From Pollenia angustigena (lineage: Eukaryota > Arthropoda > Insecta > Diptera > Polleniidae): a stretch of 64,000 bases of DNA. The stretch covers positions 316,850,709 to 316,914,708 of the forward strand of contig OV884056.1 of assembly GCA_930367215.1 (NCBI GenBank). The letters run 5' to 3'. The number at the start of each line of letters is the position of its first letter. Positions within the stretch are counted from its first letter, which is position 1. A model generated the notes under the pieces. That model had not been told where the DNA came from and did no database searches. It saw nothing but the letters and a program-made list of their open reading frames with translations. This document shows, piece after piece, positions 32,510 to 44,819 of the stretch. Made by a program: the position numbers and the translations under genes.

Positions 32510-32520
32510 AATACAAGCAA

Positions 32521-33003
32521 CACAGAAAAAATTAAAAATTGTCTCTAATCACCAAATTTATACAAAATTCATAGAATCAATTTGTTGATATTTCACCTTT
32601 ACCAAAATGATTATATTGATTACTAAAAATTGTAAAAATTTAATATTTTGAATATATTTTTTTTTTTTTTTTTTCAATAAATAATTTTTTCATTTTAATT
32701 AAAAAATGATCAAAATACTTTGCCGTTGCAAAATATGTTTTAACTGACTTTGAAAAATTCCAACAACAATTTCACAAATTTAAATTATTTTATTTTTAAC
32801 GAAATAATTTTTTGTTATTTTATTATTATTTTAATTCAAAATTTATTTCAAAACAACTAAAATGTTAATTAAATCAAAATTATATTTGAAATAATCATTC
32901 AACAAAAAAATAATTGATTCCAATTATCACATTAATTAAATTTAAATACTTTTTTTAAATAATTTTTGTAATTAATAAAAAACTACTAATAATTTTTTCT
33001 ATG
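32521..33003. mobile_element. AT-rich foldback, CACAGAAAAAATTA ends
   Basis: CACAGAAAAAATTA at 32521 and TAATTTTTTCTATG at about 32990-33003 are near-inverted. The interior is over 80% A+T with repeated AATTAATT words. It interrupts the larger element around it. Confidence 0.4.
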
Positions 33004-33690
33004 AATATTAAAGTTACTGTAAACATTTAATTGTTTATCGCAATTATAAATTTGAGTATTGTTGAAAATAATAATTTTTCTAACCACAAATTAATGATAA
33101 CTTTTAAAACATATAACTCACAATCATGTCATGATATTTAAAAGCCATAGCATGATAACTTTCTATATGTGTACTCACAATATGTTTAAGATGCAATCAA
33201 AATATCAATACTCTAAAAATATTTTGTGATCGCCATTTGTAAAATAATTTTGTATCAGCTGTGTCGTTTGTTTTAAATATCGAATTACATGTTTGTGAGT
33301 GGTTACAAAAATTAAAAAAATACACATTGAAAAAAATGTTTAAAGAAATTAAAAAAATATGAAATTTTGGCACAAAATAAAAAGTTGATGCAAAAAAAAT
33401 TTTAATTTATTTTTTTATTGTTGTGACAGCACCACTGTATCATAGTATTATTAGTATTACTTGTAGTATTACTTCTAAATTTATTATGATTTACATGACA
33501 ATAATATGATTACTTCTTATCTTATAATGATTAACATGATAAGAATTAAGGAAAAAATATTATGATCTAATATAACGAATATATTTTGGTCGTGATATGA
33601 TTTAATAATAATCGTAATATGGTGACTAAAATTATGAATCTTATCATAATATGTTGCTCTTAGAATATGTTTATAAAAGTTCTGTCCGTT

Positions 33691-35500
33691 TTAAAGTTGC
33701 AGTTTGATTTATTCTGTTACCCAATTTAGAGAAAAAGCAACAGTACACAGAAAAAAAATAATTTTCATATTTGAATACGAAAAACGCATATTTGAGTACA
33801 AACATTTTTTAATTTTCTGCGCACAGAAAAAATTATTGGCAGTTTTTTTTTCAATTAATAGTGATTTTTGAATTTTAAAATAAATTTGATTACGTTCTTA
33901 ATTGATTGAATTAAAAAAAAATATTTTTTTTTCAATTAAAATTTTACTTCATTTTAAGCTTAATTTTATTTATAAGTTTAATTGAATCAATCAACTCGGT
34001 TGTTTGAATTGAACACTTTGTTGCTTTCTCCTTGTTGCTTTCCTCCCTCATCAACAGTTTGCGAAAAATGTTACAAGTGCAACCAACATCTTTATAAATT
34101 TATTGTCTTTGCCCTTACATGTACATACACACATGTTTTTGTCATCAAAAAGAACAGTAAGCGTCGCGTGCAAAAAAAAAACTAACAACGAGTAAAAAAT
34201 GAACTGAAATTTGTTATAGACGAAATACAATTATGACCACCAACAATGTCAATAATGAGCCTTAATACATATGTACCCTGCGGGAAATTTGTGTCAATTG
34301 GTCCCACAGACTGGACCTGGAAGTTGTGAAAATAGAACAGGTACAAAAAGAAAGAACTCATGACCAGTGAAAGGAGAACCAATCATGTAACTACTTTATG
34401 AAGAACAAAAAGGTGGAAAAAGTAATGAATTACAGTACAGTCTTCACCGGTGGTGTGATACATTTTTTTGAGACTTTCTAAAATTTGGCTTTTGAATTTA
34501 ATTCTAGGACTTGTTTTATTGAAATAATACTACTTTTTAGTAACTGTCAATAAACACGTCCATTGAGAATAGATTTGTGACTGGTCAAATGGTGTCAATT
34601 GACCCCCTCCAATGACAACCCCATGTAAAAGTGATAGGTCTTATTCATAGAAAGTGTTAAAACTAGAACCGGTCTCTACCACCAAAGACCTATCACGGGA
34701 CTAATTTGATGTCAGTTCGCTTCCCTCGCATTATGCGTAAAATAAAAAATCGCCTTGTGGCTGACCACAATGTTGTTGTACACAACAAAAACAGTTTTTT
34801 GTTTTCAATCTTTAATACCCTGAAGAATCAGAGTTATTCTACAATTTTATACAAAGTTTGAAATGAAATTCCTCTGTCAAAAAAATCTTCCAAAATTTGT
34901 ACAATTAAGCACGAGCTATTACAATTAAACAAATGAAACAAGTTATTTTTAAACCATATTTAAATAAAACATATATTTCAAATATAATTATTTTGCTTCA
35001 TTTAACCATCCACTGAATTGATTTAAGAAACTTATTCAATTAACAATTTGTTTGATTGAATAATTTGCGTAATTGAATTTAGAGTGTATTTCAAATACAC
35101 TGTTTAATTTATTCAATTAAAAATTTAATCGATTTAATGCAAAAATTCAATCACTGTTTTAATCAATACAATTATTAAAAAAATTAATTTTTTGTATTGT
35201 TATCAATTACTTTAGTAATTCATTCAATTAAAATATTGATATTTTTTAATTAATTTGTTAATTCATTCAATTAAAATATTGTTTAATATTAACAATTTTT
35301 TCATTTACTTTTGTAATTAAAATGTAAAAACTTTTTAATTGGAAAAAAATCCTTGTTTTGCAATTTTTGCAAATTTGAGTAATTGGTATAATCATTTCGG
35401 TGATAGGTGCAAAATTAAACAATTTTTTGCTTGTTTCAATTATTTTGGTGATCAAAACCGTTTTTTACTTTTTTCTGTGCGATGACGATTTTTGCGGTAT
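33691..35500. repeat. AT-rich foldback zone with CACAGAAAAA and AATTGAAT words
   Basis: CACAGAAAAAAAATAATTTT near 33747 and CACAGAAAAAATTATTGG near 33824 face a TTTTTTCTGTG end near 35470. Many AATTGAAT-type words lie near both ends. The central 34000-34890 is more complex but shows no gene. Probably one or more MITE-like elements; boundaries are not secure. Confidence 0.35.
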
Positions 35501-35679
35501 AGATAAAAATGTTTGTAGGTATAATTGTTGAATTTTTAGTCAACAACCAAGTTTATTGAGCCAATAAAAAAAGTTGTTGCCCAAAAAAATCTTTGTTTAT
35601 TTATTGATTATGAAGTGCTACATTCCGAATTTTTGTTCTTTGATAAATACACTAAAATTTATTGAGGAGAAAGAAGCTA

Positions 35680-35727
35680 GTTCCTATTCGCATTTCGCTG
35701 GTTGCTTAGGCCAGATCATCAGAAAAC
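35680..35727 (-). ncRNA. Hammerhead ribozyme core, copy 6
   Basis: Minus strand: GTTTT, CTGATGA, stem II CTGG/CCAG, GAAA, TGCGAA, TA, then GGAAC. Stem I keeps five pairs (two G-U) although both strands differ from copies 1-3. Confidence 0.55.
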
Positions 35728-35905
35728 CTTTTTTCAAATACTTTGGAAAAACTAAAGATAATATTCAACTAAAACTATAAAGCGAATGAGAATTACATAT
35801 TAGCTAAAAAATGGACAAAAGTTGTAAAAATACTGTCTTTACTTTGATTCAAATATTTTTTTATTGAATATGAAGAAATATTTAATTATTTTATTATTAA
35901 ATATG

Positions 35906-36900
35906 ATTAGTATTGTGGTTATTTTGTTGAACTATTTATGGTTTTTAATCCAAATTTTTAATATTTTTAATTAGGCTTAAGTTCATGAAATTTAATTTTT
36001 ATTAAATTATTTTTGTGAAGAAAGGAATTTTACAACATGAAAATCAATTAAAATTGTTATTGATAATCTTTCATTCTTGACGTGGCTCGGGCTCGAACCC
36101 TGGCCGGCAGGTTACCATGACATGTTTCGATCGCAACCACTCGATCTCCTCAGATGGATTTGCCGTCTTACACTGCCGGCCAGGGTTCGAGCCCGAGCCA
36201 CGTCAAGAATGAAAGATTATCAATAACAATTTTAATTGATTTTCATGTTGTAAAATTCCTTGCTTCACAAAAATAATTTAATAAAAATTAAATTTCATGA
36301 ACTTAAGCCTAATTAAAAATATTAAAAATTTGGATTAAAAACCATAAATAGTTCAACAAAATAACCACAATACTAATTATTGTTAAAGCTAAGGCACGAG
36401 CTCTATGTGTACATTTGTCCTTCAAGTTGTGCTGAAAAAGGTCAACAGAAAAGAGAAAGACAAAGTGAAAAAACAAAAAATGTACTTGGACTTCAAGAAA
36501 AATTCTTGACGAAAGTACGAAAAAACAGAAGTAAAGGAAAAAACATGTAAAATCAATTAAAATTGATAATCATTCAGGAAAGCAAATTTCGATCTACCAA
36601 ATGTTAAATACAATTTGGTTTAAGGATTGATGTTTGACTAGTGACTCAGCAGTCGTCGATGGCTGCGAGTGTAAGACGGCAAATCCATCTGAGGAGATCG
36701 AGTGGTTGCGATCGAAACATGTCATGGTAACCTGCCGGCCAGGGTTCGAGCCCGAGCCACGTCAAGAATGAAAGATTATCAATAACAATTTTAATTGATT
36801 TTCATGTTGTAAAATTCCTTTCTTCACAAAAATAATTTAATAAAAATTAAATTTCATGAACTTAAGCCTAATTAAAAATATTAAAAATTTGGATTAAAAA
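35906..36900 (+). mobile_element. SINE array with 12-bp target duplication TTATTAAATATG
   Basis: Three copies of one retroposon. The first is inverted (35906-36108 plus spacer 36109-36174), the second direct (36175-36377) and the third direct (36668-36898). The first two form 203-bp arms with a single mismatch seen. The B-box-like GGTTCGAGCCC and an upstream GATCGAGTGGTTGCG suggest a tRNA-derived promoter, though the T arm pairs poorly. The array is bounded by TTATTAAATATG at 35894-35905 and 36901-36912. The inverted-then-direct layout resembles twin priming during LINE-driven insertion. Confidence 0.7.
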
Positions 36901-37333
36901 TTATTAAATATGTTTTATTGAGATCTATTTTTTAAGGTGTAGTTTTGATAAATTTTTTCATTGAATCAAATAAATAATTTGTTGAACTAAATTTTTAAAT
37001 TAACAAACTGTGTTGTTAAAACTTTTCTTGAGATATTTTATTCTGTGTAAACTATTTCAATTCTGATCTCTTCTACAGACTTAACAAAACATTTGCGATT
37101 TGCAAAATTATGTAATTTTTTATACAGAAAGTTTTCTTCCGCAAGTCATGTCTTCAAAATATCTTAAAATAATTTTTATTGTACATTTTGTATTTATTCA
37201 GAATTCTTTTTTAGTTTTAAATATCTGCCATTTTTTTTTTAAATTGGACTTTTTGAAATCCCAATTGATATTAAGGAAGACAAGGTGATATGTATGCGAA
37301 CTCGTTAATTTTCCTTTCCTTTCTCTTCTATAA

Positions 37334-38445
37334 CAGCCGTATTCATAACAACAAGTTAGCCACAGTTTGTACACTACTTACAACGAGCTGCTAACTAGAA
37401 TGCCGATTAAGCCTAGCAGCTTGTAAGCACAGAATTTGTTCATAGCAAACTTTTGTTCATCTGCCAACTTTTAAAAAATCAACTCTGAATTTTAATGATG
37501 CCACATGATATTTTACTCAAAAATGCAACACGTTTGTATTAATGATCGCTAGTTTTGTCATTTTTTGTTATCTCCTCCACATATAACAAATTTAAAAAGT
37601 TTTTAAAATTTAAATAAAACAAAGAAAGAAAGAAAAATAAAATAAAACAGTTATTTAAATAAAACCAACCAAATTGTTTAACATTAAACAGATGTTTTTT
37701 ACAAGTTGGCAAACGTTTTGCAGCTCGTTAATAAGAGTTTTACAAATCGTTAGCCAGAGTTTGGTAAGTGTATTATAAATAAACTTTGTGCACAGAAAAT
37801 ATATCTCAAGAAAATTTTTAACAACACAGTTTGTTAAAAATATAATTTTTGTTCAACAAACTTTGTGTTTGGTTCAATGAAAAAATTTATCAAATATACA
37901 CTTTACAAAATAGCACTCAATAAAACATATTTAATAATGAAATATTTAAATATTTCTTGATATTCAATAAAACAAATATTTGAATCAACGTTAAAACAGT
38001 ATTTTTACAACTCTTGTTCATTTTATAATAGGTCATAATTCTCATTCGCTAAACAGTTTTAATTGGTTAAATATCTTTAGTTTTGCCAAAGTCTTTAGAA
38101 AAAGGTTTCCTGATGATCTGGCTTAAGCAACCAGCGCAACGCACATGGGAACTAGCTTATCCCCCCATAATAAATTTTTGTGTATTTATTTATAATGGAA
38201 AAAAATTGGCAATTAAACACGTCACCATTAATAAATAAAGATTCGATAAACATTTTAATTGATTTATTCAACATTTCCAACAATTTATTTTAACAAATCA
38301 CGCAAACATTTTGTTGAAAAAAATTATTTTAGGCAACAACTTTTTTTATTGATTCAATAAACTTGGTTGTTGACTAAAAATTCAATAACTATACCTACAA
38401 ACTTTTTTATCAATAATGCTTAAATTTCCATTATGAATACGGCTG
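37334..38445. mobile_element. hAT-like element, ends CAGCCGTATTCATAA
   Basis: CAGCCGTATTCATAA at 37334 and TTATGAATACGGCTG ending 38445 are exact inverted copies. Flanks TTCTATAA and TTTTAAAA agree at six of eight positions. It contains the right composite copy (37791-38412). Confidence 0.6.
37791..38412. mobile_element. Composite repeat, right copy, with degenerate hammerhead
   Basis: Starts CACAGAAAATATATCTCAAG and ends near TTTTTTATC at 38412. It is the inverted complement of 35502-37048 without the SINE insertion. Its hammerhead (38105-38152) has GCAA instead of GAAA and TG at the cleavage step, so it should be inactive. Confidence 0.55.
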
Positions 38446-39965
38446 TTTTAAAATTAACTCGCTTTGTATAAATTTGGCACTTTATTTAAAATGCTTTACT
38501 AACTGTAGAGCATTTAATGCTAAAGAACGCAATTTTACTTGTTGGCCTTGAAGAAGCCATTACTATCAAATCAATATAAATTCAAAGTTCTTTAAAGAAT
38601 TTTGGATACAAAATGTTAGTGGAGAAAAGCGGCTCTTTCGAAGCCCCCAAACAGCTTGATATACCTTGATCCATTTAATAAAACCAATTTACTTTCGTTA
38701 TTTAAAAAACATTTTTTTAAAAATGTTCCCCCACTGTAAAATTAATTAACTCACGTATACATATTTGACTTGTTATACCCTTCATCACTAGTGGTGAATG
38801 AGCGTATACTAAGTTTGTCATTCCGTGTGAATCTTTTTTAAGACCACTCTCGCCATAGTTTAATAAAACTAGAAATCACACCAGAAAGTTTCTTGAAGAT
38901 CTGTGCAAAATTTACTAAAGGCCCCATATAAAGCTCACTCTCGGAAAATACTTTAGAAAGCCTGAAAGTGTAGCAAATAATAAACAACTGCGTTTAAATT
39001 TGTTACTTCAAAGTTTTATAAGACTGGAAAACACACCGACCCCGCTTCGAAAAAATCGGTCAATAATTGACCATGTGCCACATAAAAAGAAAATTCTCAA
39101 AAACGTACTTTTAGAATACGTCTAAAGCTGCAACGAGTTTTAATACTCCGTGATTTTTTATTAAGACTGGTTCATAGCTTTTTGAGTCCATAGAAGTCTC
39201 ATTTCTGAAATTTTCTTACTCTCGGGGAGGGTATTAATGAAACGGCACAGCCGAATAAAGCACTTTTACTTAATTCATTATTAAGTTCTCTATCAGTTAA
39301 AAAATTATTTGTTTGTTGTCATTAAACCAAATCAAGCGTCAGACAGACATTTCTTTATTTAAATTTTTTTATGTCCAAACAAAATTTATTAATAATAATT
39401 TTTTCATTATAATTAAATTTTTTCTGTTCAGTCTATTACGATAACCTTTTGCTACTTTTGAGTTGAATTGGAATACAAATTAGAATTCTAATAAAATTCC
39501 AATTAAATTTTGTTTTTGCTTCTTTTGTTGGTTTTTAAATTTAAACCATTGTTGGAGGAGAAGACAAACAAATAAAGTAAAATTTCTAAAATGCAATTGG
39601 TAAATTATATGGTTAATCAAAGGAATTAAATTAATCAACTTATATTAACTTCGAGTTTGTATAATTTAAGTGAATAAATGTGAATTTTACGATTTTTGAG
39701 TAAAAATATGCGCTATTGACGATTTATATCCTAAATTTACAAGAGTTTTTTTAATAAAATGTTACTTCTTATTCTAACTTCTTAGATATTTTCATTCATT
39801 TAATTGGCAGTAATTTATGTCTTTGCTCGTTGGTACCGTTTTATTTGACTTATTTTCTTAGCATTTTTTTTCTTAATTCTTATTTATTATCTTAATTCTA
39901 TTACAATGATTTTGGATAGTAAATATACGTCTACAATTCTAGATTCTTAATCATCTAAATGCTTA
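38446..39965. repeat. Intergenic DNA with a TACCC-repeat remnant at about 38770-39240
   Basis: GTTATACCCTTCATCACTAG near 38774 and GGGAGGGTATTAATG near 39225 bound a diverged copy. The remainder (38446-38770, 39240-39965) is AT-rich without a recognisable gene. Confidence 0.4.
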
Positions 39966-40766
39966 GTGCCAATTCACACGTTGCAAGTCTTATTGATCAG
40001 CTTGCTACCCAGGGCTGTCAGATATGGCGATTTCTCGCCAAACGTGGCGATTTTGAAACGTGTTTGGCGATGGGATTTCCCATTTGGCGACTGGCGACTT
40101 TTGTGGCGATTTCTGATATAACTGGCGATTAACTTGGCTATTTTTAACATTTAAATTATTTCGGCGATTTTGTTTAACAGCTTTTTATTTTTTGTTATCA
40201 TACTAATAAAAAAAAAACATGCAACTTTTTTCCACATGATTTTTGTTTTGTTATCAGTTTGAGTAAATTTTATATTCAGTCACTATTTAATTCTAATAGT
40301 ATGTATGCAGGTCAAAACTCCAGTAATGAAATCAGTGAGGCTGTAGTGTACGATCTTATAGACTTGTGTACTTAATTTAAACTTTTTTAACTGAATACTT
40401 ATACGATCTCTATTTAATGTTATTTAAAAAAATGACAGAAACAAAACAAAATTTACTTTCTGCGAATTTTTTGTGTTTTTTTCTCAGTTTTTGGCGTTTT
40501 CTGACTCACATATTATACTAGCGTTTTTTGTATGCAAAATTTAATTTAAAAAAAAAAAAAAAATTACAAAAACTGAACCAAATTGACGTTTGGCGATTTT
40601 TGGCGATTTCTGACATCCGGTTTGGCGATAGAGCTCAAAAAAATCTGACAGCCCTGTTGCTACCTTATAGGCGAGAGAGAGTGAGAGAGAAACGCTTATT
40701 TTCCTCTCTTCCCTCTCGTTAAAAGTAGCAAGCTGTTCAATAAGACTTGCACGTGTGAATTGGGAC
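39966..40766. mobile_element. MITE, ends GTGCCAATTCACACG, carrying hAT-B copy 2
   Basis: GTGCCAATTCACACGTTGCA and its inverted partner CGTGTGAATTGGGAC bound the element, flanked by TTA and TTT. It is a relative of 5240-5395. The left arm is interrupted by hAT-B; the rest of the hairpin includes facing GAGAGAGAGTGAGAGAGAAA and CTCTCTTCCCTCTCG tracts. Confidence 0.65.
40010..40656. mobile_element. hAT-B copy 2, TSD TTGCTACC
   Basis: Ends CAGGGCTGTCAGAT and ATCTGACAGCCCTG, with TTGCTACC on both sides (40002-40009, 40657-40664). Nearly identical along its length to 19596-20243, including the TGGCGATTT iterations. The two small differences in length and a perfect right TIR suggest this copy is the less decayed. 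Confidence 0.93.
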
Positions 40767-41041
40767 TTTTTCATAAAAATTTAACATCACGTTCAATCCT
40801 ATGTTTTTTTTTCTAAACAATAAAATAAAATTAAAATTATTTTCAACTTAATGAAAAATTTTAATTATTATCAAAAAAAAGTCTTTTTAGACACATCGGT
40901 ATTAATGCATTCAGAAATCTATTAGACATATCGCTACATAAATTCCCCCGATATAGCCATGCATAATCGATCCGAAAGCGGCCAGACAGTACGTATGTAT
41001 GTATATTCAACGTCTGACAGAAATCTAAGCAAAGTCTCTAA
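40767..41041. other. Short intergenic stretch
   Basis: No feature seen. Confidence 0.5.
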
Positions 41042-41765
41042 AGGCCTAGTTAGGCGAACGTTGCTGTACCCGTAATGTACCGCACCGTACTGTAAGCACG
41101 TTGGTGCACTTATAGAACATTTAAAAACGTGGTTTATGTTTTTTCTATACATAAACAAAAAACAATAGAAAACATAAAGCAAATCACACAGTGATGGGAA
41201 TCAAAAATGTTTTAAAAAGTACCAAGTTATTTAAATGGTATTAAAAAAGTATTTTGTGTATGTAAAAAACGTTAATAGTTTAATGTTTATATTATAGATT
41301 TTCAATAAACAAATTTGTATTTTAGCATATATATTATAACAATAGATATATTGTATTGTGGTGTATGCACCAAACAAGGTTTTGCTACCATTTAAAGCCT
41401 TTTATTCTTTTCACATTTCCATTGTATGTGTATATGCATTTGTTTATATGTATTGTACATCTAAACATAAATATATTTGTTTATATGGAAATATGTTGTA
41501 TATTAAGTTGTTTTGTCTCAATTCCATAGCTTAACTGAAAAAAGTACCAAAAACGAGCAAAAATACCCGCATTCAATTTAACATACAAGCAGCCCATCAC
41601 TGCTTTACAACTGTCACGTAACAACGGCATACAAATCTGTTTAATACAGATCGAGACGTTCCGTCAACGTGACATTTAAATTCAGTAAGCATTTGCATTG
41701 TTTGCAAATGACAAAACGAACCAGACGTTCCATTAGGGGACGTGAACGTTCGGCTAACTCTGCCT
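41042..41765. mobile_element. Harbinger-like element, TSD TAA, ends AGGC..AGTTAG.CGAACGTT
   Basis: Left end AGGCCTAGTTAGGCGAACGT and right end ACGTTCGGCTAACTCTGCCT are imperfect inverted copies, with TAA at 41039-41041 and 41766-41768. A smaller hAT-like element is nested at 41189-41602. Confidence 0.6.
41189..41602. mobile_element. hAT-like element, ends CAGTGATGGG
   Basis: CAGTGATGGG and CCCATCACTG are inverted copies. AAAGTACCAA-type motifs lie just inside both ends, and the ends resemble hAT-C. The flanking octamers do not match, so target duplication is unproven. Confidence 0.55.
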
Positions 41766-42891
41766 TAAAATGTATTTTGCTGGCTGGGTGGGTATCAACA
41801 TAAAATAAATTTTTTCCTATACAAAATATAATTTATCCCCGGTTATTCCCAAAAATGTTAACTATTTATGGGTTAATTCCCCTAGATGTGTACACCATAT
41901 ACTAAATACATGGCGCACTTAAAAAGACAGTAAAATATTTTTGTATATTTTTATGATTGAAATATTTTTCTTCTTTAACAAAACGTTCTTTTTTATTTTA
42001 ATGGTTTGCAAAGTTTTTTAAGCGATTTTTAGTTGGTTAATTTAACAATAAAGAAAAAAGTTAACCAACCCCTTTGAAAGAAACTTTACAAAAACAATTA
42101 TTATCGACAAAACTTTTACAAAGGAGATTGACATAAATTTCAATTGTATAAGTTTTTAGTTGGAACTTTTTCTTTGTTTTATTGTTGCAAATAAATTTGT
42201 AAGCAGGGAGTTAAAGTATTAAAGTATTTTAGAAATTAAGTTTAAAAAGATTATAAAATTTAAAAAATTGTAGTAAAGAAATGACAATATTATTGACATG
42301 TAATATTTTTGTTTTTAAAATTTTTACTTTTCATTCTTATAATTATTTTTAAGATAAATTAAATTTTGAATTTGCCATTTTTAGGTCCATAGCCAATACC
42401 CAAATTTCAAACTAAATTTCGCTCAAATAAAAAACCAAAAAATCCAATAAACTGATCAATTAAAGGATTATTTCAGAAGATAACTTCGAATGACTAGCGT
42501 CTCAGAGCGGTACTCCTTAATGATCTTAACACTATAATACTGAGTATAACGACATGACAAAATCTCAATTTAATTAAAAATGTAAGATAATGCGAAAACA
42601 ATTTATTATGTCAAAAAAAAAACGTTAAAAAATTTAAATTTTTCGTATCACCATTTTTTTGAAATTTTTCTAAACGATAATATTTTTCAGTTAATAAAGT
42701 TGTATTTTAATAGAGGCACAGGAAAAATATCAAGGGCAAACATTTTGAATTATCTGTACAAATTTCACTATTATATTTTTTATATTTAAAAAATACAAAG
42801 TTGTAAATAATAAAAATATAATATTTTTAGTACTTTCTTTCAAATTTTAAGTAAAGAACACATATTTGTTTTAAAAATATATTTAAATATG
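41766..42891. other. AT-rich intergenic DNA
   Basis: Nothing recognisable; many homopolymer runs. Confidence 0.5.
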
Positions 42892-44350
42892 CAGGCGCGG
42901 ATCCAGCTTGAGCCTTAGGGGGGGGAAATTTTTTATGATACAAAAAAAAATTGTTTTTAAAAGTTTATTAAAAGCAATTTGTGTTAATAAAATATTCAAT
43001 ATAAATTAAAATAAACTTATCTTTTTTAAAAAGCAATTTATAATTTCCTTGTGAGGCAGTTTATTAAAGCATCTTCAACGTTATCTGATAGATTTTCAGA
43101 TAATTTCCATGTTTGTTGCCAATGCTACAGTTCAGGCTCAAGTTTAGATGTTAGTAGGTGTTTATCTCGAGTTGTGGTTTTAAAAGTTTTATATCTGTAT
43201 ATGACTTGATTACACTTTTAGTAGAAGTTTTGGTATGTTCAATACATTAAAGATATCTATTGGAAAGGTGTTTTGAGATCTTCTAAAATAAATTCAATAA
43301 GAGAATGAAACCTACAGCTCGGTAGAAATCTTCAACATTTTGGATTTGATTATTTGGTTCAAATCTTGTTTTTTAGGTTGGCACCTCGATTTGAACGCAA
43401 ATAACTTTAACTTTTTTAAAATGCACTTTAAATTGTTCTTCGGCTTTATTAATTTTTTTTTTTAGTGAGTGTGAGTAAGTGAGTTCCTTAATATAAGGCT
43501 CTTGATGAAGTATCTCTACCTTTCCACTCAGATATTTTTTCCAAAGCTTCTACTATATGATGTACACTTGTTGCAAAGTGTAAAGCTTAGTCGTGACGGT
43601 TTACCCATCTTGTCTCGCATAATGTAGAGAGTTTTGCTCCCAAATACTTTACTAAAAACGCGTTTTGCCTGATTTACGGGAAATAGCAAGGCGTTTGTTT
43701 CGCATTTGTCGCGGTTTCCAGAATTTTTTAACAGCTTCATTTTCTGCTGACATCAAACGACACCCTTCAGTTCCAACTCCTATACAATTTTTTAGGTCAA
43801 GACTAAAATTTATCAAAGTTTTAAGAACTGTTGATGATAGTGTCATGGCATCAATTGACACATCAGCGTCATTATCAATATCCTGTGAAGGCTCTTCAAA
43901 TGCTTTTACAACAAAGCCAAAACAATTCTTGCCTAACAACTTTTTGTTGTATGTTGAAATATTTAAAAGATAAGGAAATCTGGCTTTTCCCCGACAAATC
44001 CGTGCGTTCGTCAAAAATTATCGAATATGATTATTTTCATATAACACATATATACATAAATATTGCAAATACTAAGGCTTTTTAATAATTCAACCGCACG
44101 CATTTTCAAGTCAAACGTTTACTCTTTGGTTAGAGATTCAATAAAAAACAAAAAAATACTCATTGGAAATTTCGTTAGAGATTCAATAAAAAAACAAAAA
44201 AAAAACCTTGCTAGGATTTCCAAAAATTTTGTACATTAATAAAAGATAATATTAATGGGTATCCTTGTATTATCGAAATAAACAAAACATATTTTTATAA
44301 TTTACGGGGGGGAAATTTCCTTTTTTCACCCCCCCCTGAATCCGCGCCTG
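42892..44350 (-). mobile_element. hAT-F, TSD TAAATATG, with transposase relic
   Basis: Ends CAGGCGCGGATCCAG and CTGAATCCGCGCCTG, flanked by TAAATATG on both sides (42884-42891, 44351-44358). G and C runs follow the TIRs. The interior holds the decayed minus-strand transposase described separately. At 1459 bp it is an internally deleted or decayed derivative. Confidence 0.92.
43528..44014 (-). pseudogene. hAT transposase fragment (ZMYM/DUF4371-like), broken
   Basis: Two overlapping minus-strand frames. The first contains NCIGVGTEGCRLMSAENEAV, matching the usual GTDGCxVM region of this transposase group, here with Glu for the catalytic-region Asp. Before it, LLGKNCFGFVVKAFEE fits the FxGFV region. 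Frames shift near 43650 and no intact dimerisation domain is visible. Non-functional. Confidence 0.65.
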
Positions 44351-44819
44351 TAAATATGGTACACATACGAAAAAAGTATAAAAAATACGTTTATATCAAC
44401 TTTACCCCACCCTTGAAGAAAATGTAAACAAAGACAGCTGTTAAATAATTACGTTCTAAATTTTTAGCCTCTTACTTTAATTTATTTTTAAATATCTGTT
44501 AAAATAACGTTAAAATTTAAAACGCAATTAAAAATATAATTGTTTGTTTTTATGCAGAACAGCTGGGTTCATTCTACAAATATTTTACTTTTTATTTGTA
44601 GAATGATAGTGTTGAGGCAAATTGTAATTAAGAATTGTTCTATATGATTTTTTGAGAATCAGACCAAAAGACATGGTACGTTAAGGAAGAAAAAATTTAA
44701 AAATAAAAATTTGCCAAAATCAACAAATTTCAAAACTTTAACAGAAAAAATTCACGCCAATTTTTCTTTTTTTGATATTAACCATCAAGGGAATTAAACG
44801 TTTACTTATATCAACAACA

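Larger units (their letters stand above)
31477..33690. mobile_element. CACGCAGAGAAAA element, copy 2, split by two insertions
   Basis: Starts CACGCAGAGAAAAACTATGG at 31477 with TA before it. From 33003 it continues with TTACTGTAAACATTTAATTG and GCATGATAACTTTCTATATG, matching copy 1 (26761-27882) in inverted order, and is truncated near 33685. It is interrupted by a hAT (31586-32509) and an AT-rich foldback (32521-33003). Confidence 0.6.
35502..37048. mobile_element. Composite repeat (Penelope-like piece plus CACAGA foldback), left copy
   Basis: Inverted complement of 37791-38412. It contains a Penelope-like segment with a hammerhead (35680-35727) and ends TTCTGTGT at 37048. A SINE array (35906-36900) is inserted within, bounded by a 12-bp duplication, and explains the length difference between the copies. 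Confidence 0.55.

Noticed and set aside
36668..36760. Possible tRNA gene at GGTTCGAGCCC
   Set aside because: The T arm pairs poorly and the sequence is present three times with a shared non-tRNA body, so it is part of a retroposon.
41181..41610. 8-bp target duplication for the CAGTGATGGG element
   Set aside because: Flanks AAATCACA and CTTTACAA do not match, so no duplication is claimed.
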